Positions 53,305 through 62,357 of a DNA stretch of 64,000 bases are shown piece by piece. The stretch is from assembly GCF_020985305.1 (NCBI RefSeq), contig NZ_CP087588.1, positions 2,727,501 to 2,791,500 on the forward strand, in the 5' to 3' direction. The position numbers and the translations under genes were made by a program. The notes beneath the pieces are model-generated. The model was not told where the DNA came from. It saw only the letters and a program-made list of their open reading frames with translations, and did no database searches. Numbering within the stretch: the stretch's first letter is position 1; each line of letters starts with the position of its first letter. This DNA comes from Croceicoccus sp. Ery15. GTDB lineage: Bacteria; Pseudomonadota; Alphaproteobacteria; Sphingomonadales; Sphingomonadaceae.

Positions 53305-53583
53305 CTATACGCGCCGCGTGATGATCAGCCACGCTGCCAGCGCATTGGCGATCGTATAGCCGAAATAGGCCAGCGCCGCCCCGCTGCCCCCCGCACCGTC
53401 GGTATTATAGGTGACCAGCATTGCCGCCGTCAGCAGCAGATATTCGACCAGCAGGCCGAACCGTCCGCCCAGCATATGCACGAACCATGGCAACTGGCCA
53501 AGCAGCGGGTGGCCGCTTTCCAGCACCGCCTTGTGCATCGCGAAATTGCCGACGCCCAGCACGAAGAGAAGGATCAGAGCCAC
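53305..53583 (-). CDS. Small multi-pass membrane protein
   Basis: Protein of 92 aa with three hydrophobic helices (LILLFVLGVGNFAMHKAV, FGLLVEYLLLTAAMLV and ALAYFGYTIANALAAWLI). The family is not recognised, though such short proteins are conserved in sphingomonads. It lies 45 nt upstream of the lipid kinase in the same direction and may belong to that unit. Confidence 0.7.
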   Translation of the reverse strand: MALILLFVLGVGNFAMHKAVLESGHPLLGQLPWFVHMLGGRFGLLVEYLLLTAAMLVTYNTDGAGGSGAALAYFGYTIANALAAWLIITRRV

Positions 53584-53854
53584 TTTGCATGCTTAACGCG
53601 AACTTGCCCGCGATGGAAACCCACCCGTTCGGACCACCGCTTCGCCTATGCGAATCTTCCAGCGTGTAACCTTTCTGTAAAACTTCATGTCGTTCGACGG
53701 TCGATGTAGGTCGTTCATAGACGAAGAATGCCGCTGGCAGACCGGTCGCGCCGCTTGGCAGAGCGATTGCGGCGGGGCGCGGGCAACTCCTCTATCCAGA
53801 ATAGCGAGGCACCGGAGAGCACCGGAGAGCCGCAGTAGAAGAGGAGAGAAACCC

Positions 53855-54157
53855 ATGAAGAAACTGATGATCATGGCTGCACTGCCGGTTCTCGCCATGG
53901 CCGCCCCGCAGGTTGCAATGGCCGAGGAAGCGAACACCGCAGTCGTGTCCTATGCAGGGCTCGATCTGACGACCGAAGCCGGCCAGACAGAGCTGAAGAA
54001 GCGCCTCGACCGCGCCGTCACTTCGGTCTGTTCCGATTTCAAGGGCGGCAGCTCGGCGGCAGAAGCCAGCCAGCGCACCGCTTGCAAGAAGATCGCCCTG
54101 CGGAAGAGCGAACAGCAATATGCTTCCGCAGTAAGCAGCGCCCGTTACGGCGGCTAA
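53855..54157 (+). CDS. UrcA family exported protein
   Basis: Small exported protein of 100 aa with a signal peptide (MAALPVLAMAAPQVAMAEE). The mature part, VVSYAGLDLTTEAGQTELKKRL, then two cysteines (SVCSDF, RTACKK) about 22 residues apart that could pair, fits the UrcA family. Function unknown. The strong ribosome site GAGGAGAGAAA precedes the ATG; the open frame upstream lacks homology. A terminator follows at 54253. Confidence 0.88.
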   Translation: MKKLMIMAALPVLAMAAPQVAMAEEANTAVVSYAGLDLTTEAGQTELKKRLDRAVTSVCSDFKGGSSAAEASQRTACKKIALRKSEQQYASAVSSARYGG

Positions 54158-54174
54158 TCCCGAGCCGTTTGTAA

Positions 54175-54209
54175 ATAGCCGGTCCGGTTCAGTCCCCCGG
54201 GCCGGCTAT
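54175..54209. other. Stem-loop without T run after the UrcA gene
   Basis: ATAGCCGGTCCG (54175-54186) pairs with CGGGCCGGCTAT (54198-54209) with one G-U pair and an 11-nt loop. It lacks a following T run, so it may stabilise the 3' end of the UrcA mRNA ahead of the true terminator 44 bp on. Confidence 0.55.
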
Positions 54210-54252
54210 GCCTTCCGCCAGGGCGGCGGACAAGAACACGACATTTCCCCTG

Positions 54253-54280
54253 GGCCGGCCATTGCGCCGGCCACTTTTTT
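54253..54280 (+). terminator. Rho-independent terminator downstream of the UrcA gene
   Basis: GGCCGGC (54253-54259) and GCCGGCC (54266-54272) enclose a 6-nt loop, followed by AC and six T residues at 54275-54280. Confidence 0.85.
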
Positions 54281-54312
54281 GGTTCGCCGCATCTTGCCAG
54301 ACGGGACTGCGG

Positions 54313-55092
54313 TTAACGGCCCGCCATCGATTTCACCGATTTCAGAAAGGTGCGGCCGATCCGCACCGGTTCCTTCTCACCCAGTTCGGCCGACCACACG
54401 CCCAGCCCGTCATGGCGCAGACCCGTGATCGTATCGCGCCGCAGAATGGTGGACCGGTGAACGCGGATGAATTTCGCAGGGTCGAGCCGCTGTTCGAGCG
54501 ATGTGATCGTTTCCAGCAACAGATGGCTGCCGCCCGGCACATGCAGGCGCACATAATCGCGCTCGGCATCGATGCGGTGCACTTCCTCGACCCCGACGCG
54601 CAGCAGTTCTGATCGGTGGGGCACCCAGAATTCGGAAATCCACGCCTGCCTTGGCTCTGCGCCGGTGGCCGAACCCGTCCCCCGGCGCGCCAATGCGCGG
54701 GCAATTGCGCGCTCCAGACGGTCCTGCGCGACCGGTTTCAACACATAATCGACCGCATCGAGGTCGAATGCCTCTACTGCGAAACTGTCATGCGCGGTGA
54801 CGAATACGACCACGGGCCGCTCTGCCGGATCGGGCACAACCTCGGCAATGCGCCGCGCGACCGCCAGCCCGTCGGCTTCGGGCATGGTCATGTCGAGCAG
54901 GATCAGTTCGGGTTTCAGCGCGTCGATCATGCGCAGCGCTGCCGCGCCGTCGCCTGCGGTCCCGACGATGCGCAGACAATCGAGCCGCGCGCAGATAACC
55001 TGCATGCGTTCCACCGCCAGCGGCTCGTCATCGACGATCAGCGTGGACAGGATCTGGCTCTCGCCCGATCCGCCGCCCGATCCCTCGGTCAT
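54313..55092 (-). CDS. LytTR-family response regulator (second of two)
   Basis: Response regulator of 259 aa. After a Gly/Ser-rich start, the receiver domain shows IVDDEPLAVERM, the phosphoacceptor in LILLDMTMPEADG, VTAHDSFAVEAF and YVLKPVAQDRLERA. The LytTR domain begins near residue 150 (VGVEEVHRIDAERDYVRLHV) and includes FIRVHRSTILRRDTI. It follows its kinase gene by 3 nt. Clearly paralogous to the regulator at 19639, but the linker and DNA-contacting loops differ, so targets probably differ. Confidence 0.94.
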   Translation of the reverse strand: MTEGSGGGSGESQILSTLIVDDEPLAVERMQVICARLDCLRIVGTAGDGAAALRMIDALKPELILLDMTMPEADGLAVARRIAEVVPDPAERPVVVFVTAHDSFAVEAFDLDAVDYVLKPVAQDRLERAIARALARRGTGSATGAEPRQAWISEFWVPHRSELLRVGVEEVHRIDAERDYVRLHVPGGSHLLLETITSLEQRLDPAKFIRVHRSTILRRDTITGLRHDGLGVWSAELGEKEPVRIGRTFLKSVKSMAGR

Positions 55093-55095
55093 TCG

Positions 55096-56442
55096 CTATT
55101 CCCCCCGCGTATTCTTCTCCAGCGGCATGCGGATCACGGTCCGCCAGCCATGGCCTGTATCCCCGCTGACGACCGAGACATCCTTGCCAAAACGGGTCTC
55201 AAGCCGGTTGCGGACATTGGCAAGCCCGATGCCGAACCCGTTCCTGCCGCCCGCCGGATTGCCCGCAGATGAATTGCTTGCCCGCTGAGCGCTCTTTTCG
55301 CCCGACCCGGGGCCATTGTCAGCCACCGTTATGACAAGCCGCCCATATTCCTCGATCGCGGAGATGAAGATAGTGACGGGCCGGTTGACCGGCGCGACGG
55401 CATATTTGACCGAATTCTCGATCAAGGGCTGCAGGATCATACCCGGCACCAGTACCCGCTCAAGCTCTTGCGGCACGTCGATCGCGGTCCGCAGCCTGTC
55501 GGGAAAGCGCACTGCCTCGATCTGCAGATACAAACGTTGCAGCTCGATCTCTTCGGCCAGCGGCACATCGCCGACCGGATCGCCGGACAGCGACCGGCGA
55601 TAGAATGTGCTGATCGTCTGGATCATCGTTTCGGCCTGTTCGTTGCGATCGGTCATCACCAGCGCCGACAGTGAGTTGAGCGTGTTGAACAGGAAATGCG
55701 GATTGACCTGATAGCGAAGCGATTTCAGCTCCGCCGCCTTGGCCGCGCGCTTGTATTCGCCTTCGCGCCGTTCGGCGGCACGCGCATGTTCGGCCTGGGT
55801 CATGGCGAAATACAACGCGGCCCATGCCAGCAACAGGAAATAGCGGCCCAGCGCGATATCGGTCAGCTGTACCCACAACAGATTGCGCTGCATGTCCTTG
55901 TCGATGACAATGGGATCGCCCCCCGCTTCGCCTTCTTCGACAGCTTGCTGCATCGCCTTTTGAACTTCGGCGGGAAGCGCGGGATCGAGATCGTCCAGAT
56001 CGTCGGGAATCTGCGGAATATCGACCAGTATATTGCCCGTCTGATCGCGCCGGACGGTCACCCCCTGATCCTTGTTCATGCGATAGACGGCGCGTTCCTC
56101 AACCTCGCGGAACACTTCGGTATTGATCGCGGCAAGCAGCAGCGAGGCCGGCAGGGCAGCGACGAAGGCCACGGCGAAGCGCAGCCACAGCCGCTTATTG
56201 TCGAACCCGCGCAAGAGCAGCCACAGGAGCACCGTCACCGCAAGGCTGGCCAGAATGACCACAAGCCGCAGCCACAGCATTTCCTGCTGGAATTCGAACC
56301 CGATCAGATAGCTGCGCGCCGTCGCCAGCAGGTAATAACATGCCCAGAACGCCACCATGGACAGCAAGACGCTGACCAGCGGAACGCGCGGTTGATCCTC
56401 TTCCAGACGGTCGTAATCGGTGTTTTCCATCACCCTATGCAT
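55096..56442 (-). CDS. LytS-type sensor histidine kinase (second of two)
   Basis: Membrane kinase of 448 aa. Three hydrophobic helices lie in the first 110 residues, then a roughly 90-residue probable periplasmic loop rich in Asp (IPQIPDDLDDLDPALPAEV) and a fourth helix (YFLLLAWAALYFAM). The catalytic part carries RYQVNPHFLFNTLNSLSALV, PLIENSVKYAV, VADNGPGSG and GIGLANVRNRL. The periplasmic loop distinguishes it from the first LytS-type kinase. A perfect 14-bp palindrome overlaps its start codon. Start at 56442 or 56430. Confidence 0.92.
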   Translation of the reverse strand: MHRVMENTDYDRLEEDQPRVPLVSVLLSMVAFWACYYLLATARSYLIGFEFQQEMLWLRLVVILASLAVTVLLWLLLRGFDNKRLWLRFAVAFVAALPASLLLAAINTEVFREVEERAVYRMNKDQGVTVRRDQTGNILVDIPQIPDDLDDLDPALPAEVQKAMQQAVEEGEAGGDPIVIDKDMQRNLLWVQLTDIALGRYFLLLAWAALYFAMTQAEHARAAERREGEYKRAAKAAELKSLRYQVNPHFLFNTLNSLSALVMTDRNEQAETMIQTISTFYRRSLSGDPVGDVPLAEEIELQRLYLQIEAVRFPDRLRTAIDVPQELERVLVPGMILQPLIENSVKYAVAPVNRPVTIFISAIEEYGRLVITVADNGPGSGEKSAQRASNSSAGNPAGGRNGFGIGLANVRNRLETRFGKDVSVVSGDTGHGWRTVIRMPLEKNTRGE

Positions 56443-56446
56443 AGGG
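56433..56446. promoter_or_regulatory. Palindrome at the start of the second LytS-type gene
   Basis: CCCTATGCATAGGG is a perfect 14-bp palindrome spanning the ATG at 56442-56440. It could be a regulator site or a translation-affecting hairpin; neither is shown. Confidence 0.35.
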
Positions 56447-56590
56447 CGCAGCGGTTAAGCGCGCCATAGGAAGCAAGTCGCCGGTCGAACACGATCGGCG
56501 CTTGGTCGAAGACGGGTGTGCCAAGGGGGCAAAATTGCGCCCCTTGGCAAGAAACCGGCCCTCGCAACGGGTCTCAAGCCGCTCCTGCCC

Positions 56591-58117
56591 CTAGGTGGCA
56601 GGCAGCAAATGTTCCTTGGCGATCTTGTCGCGCCACACCAGCGGAGCCAGCGTATGGACATTGTTGCCCTCGCTATCGACCGCGACGGTTACGGGCATAT
56701 CCTCGACACGGAACTCGTAGATCGCTTCCATGCCAAGGTCTTCAAAGGCGACGACCTTCGCATCCTTGATCGCGCGCGCCACCAGATAGGCCGCGCCGCC
56801 AACCGCCATCAGATAGGCGACCTTGTGCTTGGCGATCACCTCGGTCGCGCCCTGCCCGCGTTCGGCCTTGCCGATCATGGCGATCAGGCCAAGGTCGAGC
56901 ATCATATCGGTGAACTTGTCCATGCGGGTGGCCGTAGTCGGACCGGCGGGGCCGACGACTTCGCCCATCACAGGATCGACCGGACCGACGTAATAGATGG
57001 CGCGGTTCTTGAACTCGACGGGCAGCTCCTCGCCCTTTTCCAGCATGTCGGCAATGCGCTTGTGCGCCGCATCGCGGCCCGTCAGCATCGAGCCCGACAG
57101 CAACAGCCGGTCGCCGTTCTTCCAGCTCTGCACCTCTTCGCGGGTCAGATTGTCGAGGTCGACGCGCTTCGCTTCCTTCGACGGCTTCCAGCCCACATCG
57201 GGCCATGCCGACAGATCGGGCGCGGGAATATAGGCCGGACCGCTGCCGTCCAGTGTCAGATGCGCGTGGCGCGTGGCGGCGCAATTGGGGATCATCGCAA
57301 CCGGCTTGTTCGCCGCATGGCACGGCCAGTCGAAAATCTTGACGTCCAGCACGGTGGCAAGGCCGCCAAGGCCCTGCGCGCCCACGCCCATGGCGTTGAC
57401 CTTGTCGAAAATCTCGATCCGCAGGCGTTCGATATCGTTTTGCGGACCGCGCGCCTTCAGCTGGCCCATGTCGATCGGGTCCATCAGGCTCTTCTTGGCC
57501 AGCTTCACGCAGTGTTCGGCCGTGCCGCCGATGCCGATGCCCAGCATGCCGGGCGGGCACCAGCCAGCCCCCATCTGCGGGATCATTTCCAGCACCCAGT
57601 CGACGATATTGTCGCTAGGGTTCATCATCTTGAACTTCGACTTCGCCTCGCTGCCGCCGCCCTTGGCCGCCACGTCGATCACGACCGTGTCGCCGGGCAC
57701 CATTTCGACATCCAGCACGCAGGGCGTGTTGTCCTTGGTGTTGCGGCGGGTGAATGCCGGATCGGCCAGCACCGAAGCGCGCAGCTTGTTATCGGGATTG
57801 TTATACCCGCGGCGCACGCCCTCATCGACGACATCCTGCAGCGATTTGTCGGAATTCAGACGGCAGTTCTGGCCCCATTTCAGGAACACGTTGACGATGC
57901 CGGTATCCTGACAGATCGGGCGATGCCCTTCGGCGCACATTTTCGAATTGGTCAGGATCTGCGCGATGGCGTCCTTGGCGGCGGGGTTCATCTCGGCCTC
58001 ATAGGCCTCGCCCAGCGCCTTGATGTAGTCCATCGGGTGGTAGAAGCTGATATATTGCAGCGCATCGGCGATGCTCTCCACCAGATGTTCTTCCTCGATC
58101 ACCACCATTTCCGACAT
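56591..58117 (-). CDS. fumA: Fumarate hydratase class I
   Basis: Iron-sulfur-dependent fumarase of the citric acid cycle, 508 aa, single-chain form with alpha and beta domains. Cluster cysteines are in CAEGHRPICQDTGIVNVF, and WCPPGMLGIGIGGTAEHC; the C-terminal beta domain includes VVGPAGPTTATRMDKFTDMML. Its [4Fe-4S] cluster makes it a client of the SUF system encoded in this window. Start placed at 58117, MSEMVVIEEEHLVES; the upstream extension lacks homology. Confidence 0.95.
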   Translation of the reverse strand: MSEMVVIEEEHLVESIADALQYISFYHPMDYIKALGEAYEAEMNPAAKDAIAQILTNSKMCAEGHRPICQDTGIVNVFLKWGQNCRLNSDKSLQDVVDEGVRRGYNNPDNKLRASVLADPAFTRRNTKDNTPCVLDVEMVPGDTVVIDVAAKGGGSEAKSKFKMMNPSDNIVDWVLEMIPQMGAGWCPPGMLGIGIGGTAEHCVKLAKKSLMDPIDMGQLKARGPQNDIERLRIEIFDKVNAMGVGAQGLGGLATVLDVKIFDWPCHAANKPVAMIPNCAATRHAHLTLDGSGPAYIPAPDLSAWPDVGWKPSKEAKRVDLDNLTREEVQSWKNGDRLLLSGSMLTGRDAAHKRIADMLEKGEELPVEFKNRAIYYVGPVDPVMGEVVGPAGPTTATRMDKFTDMMLDLGLIAMIGKAERGQGATEVIAKHKVAYLMAVGGAAYLVARAIKDAKVVAFEDLGMEAIYEFRVEDMPVTVAVDSEGNNVHTLAPLVWRDKIAKEHLLPAT

Positions 58118-58368
58118 GCGCGTGCCTTCCCGTTTCAGAGCATAAGGGTTCCGGCGCGCTGTAGGGGCAAGGGGGCGTCCTGCCAAGTCGCTCCGAAGGG
58201 GCAGAACCGGTCCGCCCGTCATGCCCCTCGCGCCTCTTGGCGATCATGCCGCAATGCACTAGAGCAGCGCGGTTGGCGCAGGCAGTTCATCGTGAATGGG
58301 CCTCTCGCGCCGCATATCACCCATTCCCGGCCCGATAGACGGGCGCGATCCGCGTGAGAGAATTTCCC

Positions 58369-59070
58369 ATGGCCAGTGCCGCGACCCCCCAGCCTGAGCA
58401 GCCCGCAGCGGGCGACAATTTCGCAATCGCTCGCTTTATCGAGGCGAGAAAGGCGATGATCGACAGCCAGTTGCGCCCCAGCGGAATCACCGATCCCAAG
58501 GTGCTGGCCGCGATGGGCAGCACCGCGCGCGAACACTATGTCTCCGCCGACCAGCGCGACATCGCCTATATGGACCGTTCGGTCCCCCTGGGCGAAGGAC
58601 GCGCGCTATCGGCTCCCTTTGCGCAGGCGATCCTGTTGCAAACCGCCCGCCCCGCCGGAACGGACAAGGCGCTGCTGATCGGCGGCGGAACCGGCTATCT
58701 CGCCGCGCTGCTGGCACCGATGGTCGCTTCGCTCGACGTGGTGGAAAGCGATGCGCGGCTGACAGGCGCCGAAGGTGCCAGGGCGGGTGACTGGCACAAG
58801 GGCGCGCTGACGGCGGGTTACAAGAAGAACGGTCCCTATGACCTGATCCTCATCGACGGCGCGGTCGAGGCTTTGCCCAAGGCGATTGCCGGCCAGCTTG
58901 CCGACGGGGGCCGCGTGGTCACCGGTCTGGTATCGCGCGGAGTGACCCGCCTTGCCATCGGCCGCAAGGCCTCGGGCGAGAGCAATGCGCCGGTGGCGCT
59001 GCAACCGCTGGCGGAAACCGGCATGCCTGTGCTGGCGGATTTCAAGGAAGAGAAAGGCTGGAGTTTCTGA
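58369..59070 (+). CDS. Protein-L-isoaspartate O-methyltransferase family protein
   Basis: SAM-dependent methyltransferase-fold protein of 233 aa. RKAMIDSQLRPSGITDPKVL, GEGRALSAPFAQAILLQ and KALLIGGGTGYLAALLAP (SAM loop) mark the PCMT family, although the consensus SQP and catalytic Ser region are degenerate (SAPFAQA in place of SQPxxxA). This tolC-linked subgroup may have lost classical isoaspartate repair. The stop overlaps the tolC start as TGATG. A GTG at 58354 is an alternative start. Confidence 0.84.
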   Translation: MASAATPQPEQPAAGDNFAIARFIEARKAMIDSQLRPSGITDPKVLAAMGSTAREHYVSADQRDIAYMDRSVPLGEGRALSAPFAQAILLQTARPAGTDKALLIGGGTGYLAALLAPMVASLDVVESDARLTGAEGARAGDWHKGALTAGYKKNGPYDLILIDGAVEALPKAIAGQLADGGRVVTGLVSRGVTRLAIGRKASGESNAPVALQPLAETGMPVLADFKEEKGWSF

Positions 59071-60551
59071 TGCCATCCAAGGGAGGGGTTACGGTTTTGA
59101 AGGGTGCGTTGCTTGCCTGTGCGGCCGGATCGATGCTGGCAGGCGCGTTGCTGCCGTCGGCTGCGCATGCGGACACGCTGCGCGGCGCGCTGGCCAGTGC
59201 CTATAACACAAACCCCACCCTGCTTGCCGCGCGGTCCGATTTGCGCGCGATTGACGAGAATGTGCCGATCCAGAAGGCGGACGGCCTGCCCGATATCGGC
59301 TTGCAGGGACAGTATTCGGAAAATCTGAAGCAGGGCGAAAACTCGCTCTCGGCCCCCGATCGCCTTCTTTTTTCCAGCGTAGAGCTGAACGTGCCGATCT
59401 ATTCGGGCGGCGCGGTCAAGAATTCGGTGCGCGCCGCCAAGACCCGCGTTCAGGCAGGCCGCGCCGACCTACGCGCGACCGAGGCGTCGGTGTTCAGCCA
59501 GGTCGTCGGCGCCTATATGGACGTGATCCGCGACGAAGCCGTGGTGCGCCTCAACCTTCAGAATGTCGACGCGCTGGGCGTTAACCTCGATGCGACCAGC
59601 GACCGGTTCGAAATCGGCGATCTGACCCGAACCGATGTCGCCCAGTCCGAATCGCGCCTTGCCATCGCGCGCAGCGATCTGACCACGGCGCAGGCGAACC
59701 TGATCGGCAGCCGCGAACGCTATATCCAGCTGATCGGCGACACGCCCGACGCACTGGAAGCGCCGCCCCCGCTGCCGGGTCTGCCTTCGGATCCGCAAAG
59801 GGCCGTCGCCGTGGCGCTGGAAAACAATCCCGACCTGATCGCCGCACGCGAACGCAGCCAGGCGGCGCGATACGATATCGAAGTGGCCGGATCGGGGCGC
59901 CTGCCGCGCGTCTCGCTCTTCACCGGCGGCGATTACACCGATTATATGGGCACGCTGGGCAATGGCATCATCGGGGCCGATTTCGCGCAAAGCGAAACCT
60001 CGGCACAGGCGGGTGCGCGGCTGAGTGTGCCGATCTTTCAGGGCGGCCGCCCCGCCGCGCAGGAACGGCAGGCACAGGCACGTGCATCCTCGGCGTTCGA
60101 GACCGAGATTGCGATCGAACGCGACGTAATCGCGCAGGTGCGCAGCGCCTATACCGCGTGGCGCGCTTCGAACGAGGTGATCGAATCGGCCAGCGCCGCC
60201 GTATCCGCCGCGCAGCTTTCGCTGGAAGGCGTGCGGGCCGAGAACACGGTCGGCAATCGCACCATCCTCGACATTCTGGACGCCGAACGCGAATTGCTGT
60301 CGGCAGAGGTGCAGCTGGTGACTGCCCGCCGCAATGCCTATGTCGCCGGTTTCGCGGTTCTGGCCGCGATGGGCATGGCAGAGGCGGACGACCTTAACCT
60401 CGATGTCGGACGGCCGCTTTACGATCCCTCGGTCTATTACGAATCGGTCGACGATTCGATCTTCGACTGGCGATTCGAACCGGATCCTGTGGCCGAAGCC
60501 ACACGTACCGTTGACACGCCCGCTCAAGACGCGACAATCCCCGCGGACTAA
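59070..60551 (+). CDS. tolC: TolC-family outer-membrane efflux protein
   Basis: Outer-membrane channel subunit of 493 aa for type I secretion or drug efflux. A signal peptide (GALLACAAGSMLAGALLPSAAHA) precedes the repeated OEP halves: DTLRGALASAYNTNPTLLAA, then ALDPxGV-like VDALGVNLDATSDRFEIGDLT and the second half with AQAGARLSVPIFQGGRPAAQ and VGNRTILDILDAERELLSAE. The two-fold repeat and length are typical. No inner-membrane pump genes adjoin it. It begins at the pcm-like gene stop. Confidence 0.94.
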   Translation: MPSKGGVTVLKGALLACAAGSMLAGALLPSAAHADTLRGALASAYNTNPTLLAARSDLRAIDENVPIQKADGLPDIGLQGQYSENLKQGENSLSAPDRLLFSSVELNVPIYSGGAVKNSVRAAKTRVQAGRADLRATEASVFSQVVGAYMDVIRDEAVVRLNLQNVDALGVNLDATSDRFEIGDLTRTDVAQSESRLAIARSDLTTAQANLIGSRERYIQLIGDTPDALEAPPPLPGLPSDPQRAVAVALENNPDLIAARERSQAARYDIEVAGSGRLPRVSLFTGGDYTDYMGTLGNGIIGADFAQSETSAQAGARLSVPIFQGGRPAAQERQAQARASSAFETEIAIERDVIAQVRSAYTAWRASNEVIESASAAVSAAQLSLEGVRAENTVGNRTILDILDAERELLSAEVQLVTARRNAYVAGFAVLAAMGMAEADDLNLDVGRPLYDPSVYYESVDDSIFDWRFEPDPVAEATRTVDTPAQDATIPAD

Positions 60552-60570
60552 ACGCGACGGGGATCATGGC

Positions 60571-61443
60571 ATGGCGCAGAAGGACGGCGAGGCATCGGTC
60601 GAAGATATTCTGCGATCGATCAAGCAGGTAATTTCGCGGGAAGACGGGCCGCGGCGCTCGGCTGACACTTTCGCGCGCGACGCCGCGCGCGAGAATGGAC
60701 AGCCCGTGCCCGAACGGCCCGCCAGCTTCTCGCCCTATGCGTTTCAGCGCCATTCGCCCTTTGGCGCGCGCGGGAACGAAGGGCCACCCGCCGATCTGCC
60801 AGAGGAAGCGGAGGACGAAGGGCGCACCGACGTCTTCGACCTGCGCAGCCTCGACAGCGACGCGTTCGAGGTTGATGAGCCCGAGACGACAGAACACCCA
60901 GCGACAGATCCCGAACCCGCTCCGATCGTTCTGCAAGCGCCCGAAACCGTGACCGAACTGCCCAAAACGGACAGCGAGCCGGACAACGACGCCTATACGC
61001 CCTATGTCGAAGAGGCCTTTCCGCCCGTCGGCGAGGATGATGACGGGGATGATGATGGGGATGGGGACAGCGGCGACGACAGCGACAGTTACGCTGACCC
61101 CGTGGACGTGGCGGACAATGAAGAACCGCTCGATCTCACCGCAGTCGAACCGGAACCGGCGCCCGAGCCGAACCCCGAGCCGGAACCCGCCCCGCAAACC
61201 GCCGCCGAAGGATTAATCGCGGGGGCCGCCGCCGATGCGCTCCGCAACCGTTTTTCCGCCTTGCAAGAGGCGGCGAGCACGTCGACCGGCCAGGCTGCCG
61301 CCCCTGCCCCCGCCAATCCGCTGGAGGATATGGTGCGCGAAATGATGCGCCCGATGCTCAAGCAATGGCTGGACGACAACATGCCGGGTCTGGTCGAGAA
61401 AATTGTCGAGCGTGAAATTGCCCGGATCACCGGACGCCTCTGA
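60571..61443 (+). CDS. popZ: PopZ-like polar organizing protein (DUF2497)
   Basis: Cell-pole scaffold of 290 aa expected to organise chromosome origin attachment and polar factors, by analogy with Caulobacter PopZ. The N-terminal partner-binding helix is [19 protein letters not shown], the middle 200 residues are acidic, Pro-rich and disordered (with a Gly/Asp stretch, [13 protein letters not shown]), and the C-terminal oligomerisation helices are [21 protein letters not shown] and [14 protein letters not shown]. It lies 19 nt after tolC, a common alphaproteobacterial order, but valS does not follow here. Confidence 0.92.
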   Translation: MAQKDGEASVEDILRSIKQVISREDGPRRSADTFARDAARENGQPVPERPASFSPYAFQRHSPFGARGNEGPPADLPEEAEDEGRTDVFDLRSLDSDAFEVDEPETTEHPATDPEPAPIVLQAPETVTELPKTDSEPDNDAYTPYVEEAFPPVGEDDDGDDDGDGDSGDDSDSYADPVDVADNEEPLDLTAVEPEPAPEPNPEPEPAPQTAAEGLIAGAAADALRNRFSALQEAASTSTGQAAAPAPANPLEDMVREMMRPMLKQWLDDNMPGLVEKIVEREIARITGRL

Positions 61444-61447
61444 CCCT

Positions 61448-61867
61448 GTGGATCATGCGGATAATGCGGACCCGGAGCTGGCCGTCCGCCCGCATGTCGC
61501 CGTACCGCAAGCCAAGGCCACGCTATCCGCGATTGGAGGCGGCGCGCCATTTACGCGGCATATCTTCCTGTGCGCCGACCAGACCAAGCCGAAATGCTGC
61601 CCGATGAAGGCCGGTCTGGAAAGCTGGGACTATCTGAAAAAGCGGCTGGCCGAACTGGGACTAGACCGCAAGGGCGGGATCATGCGCAGCAAGGCCAATT
61701 GCCTGCGGGTCTGTGCCGCGGGGCCGCTGGCGGTCGTCTATCCCGAAGCTGTCTGGTATTGGGGTTGCAAGCCGCCGGTGCTGGAGCGCATCATTCAGGA
61801 ACATCTGGTCGGCGGCGTGCCGGTCGAAGACTATCGCCTTTATCCCGCCGAAGAGCTGCCGGAATAG
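61448..61867 (+). CDS. Thioredoxin-like [2Fe-2S] ferredoxin
   Basis: Protein of 139 aa (GTG at 61448; an ATG at 61403 inside popZ is possible). [20 protein letters not shown] and [20 protein letters not shown] supply the four cysteines of the thioredoxin-like [2Fe-2S] fold, and [19 protein letters not shown] is the conserved C-terminal helix region. Electron-transfer partner unknown. Likely cotranscribed with popZ. Confidence 0.9.
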   Translation: MDHADNADPELAVRPHVAVPQAKATLSAIGGGAPFTRHIFLCADQTKPKCCPMKAGLESWDYLKKRLAELGLDRKGGIMRSKANCLRVCAAGPLAVVYPEAVWYWGCKPPVLERIIQEHLVGGVPVEDYRLYPAEELPE

Positions 61868-61881
61868 CCAGAGCGGCGGGA

Positions 61882-62202
61882 CTAACGCCGTTCGGGATCG
61901 TCGCTCCAGAAATCCTTTGCCTCTTCCCCCATGCGGTCGTCGATCGCGGCATCGTGGCCCGTGCCGTTCGACAGGAACACCAGCCCCATCAGCGCGGCGA
62001 CCAGCATCATCATGAAACCGATGCCCAGCGTCCACGCGATATAGAAATGGATCGACAGCAACCCGTTTTCCGCCGTCAGCCAGCCCAGCACCAGCACGAT
62101 GGTGGTCAGCGTCAGCGCCAGCATGAATTTCATCATCCGCTTATAGCGGGCCCATGCGAATTGCGCGTTATGCGGATCGTCGAGCGGGGAACGGCCAGTC
62201 AT
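61882..62202 (-). CDS. Small two-helix membrane protein
   Basis: Protein of 106 aa with two hydrophobic helices (FMLALTLTTIVLVLGWLTA and WTLGIGFMMMLVAALMGLVFL) between a basic N-terminal part (FAWARYKRMMK) and an acidic tail (DDRMGEEAKDFWSDDPE). I know no function; similar small proteins occur across sphingomonads. It converges with the ferredoxin gene. Confidence 0.75.
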   Translation of the reverse strand: MTGRSPLDDPHNAQFAWARYKRMMKFMLALTLTTIVLVLGWLTAENGLLSIHFYIAWTLGIGFMMMLVAALMGLVFLSNGTGHDAAIDDRMGEEAKDFWSDDPERR

Positions 62203-62357
62203 GCGCCGTTAGATGGCGATTGCAACGCGCGCTGGCAAGCGGGGCCGATCAATGGCATTATGGCTTCGTCGGATCGGCCCAACGCATCACAAGCGGGGCA
62301 TTCAGATCCCGCGCGAACCGGCTGGTCCCCGTCTGTTTAACCGGGGAAGGAAAGCCT

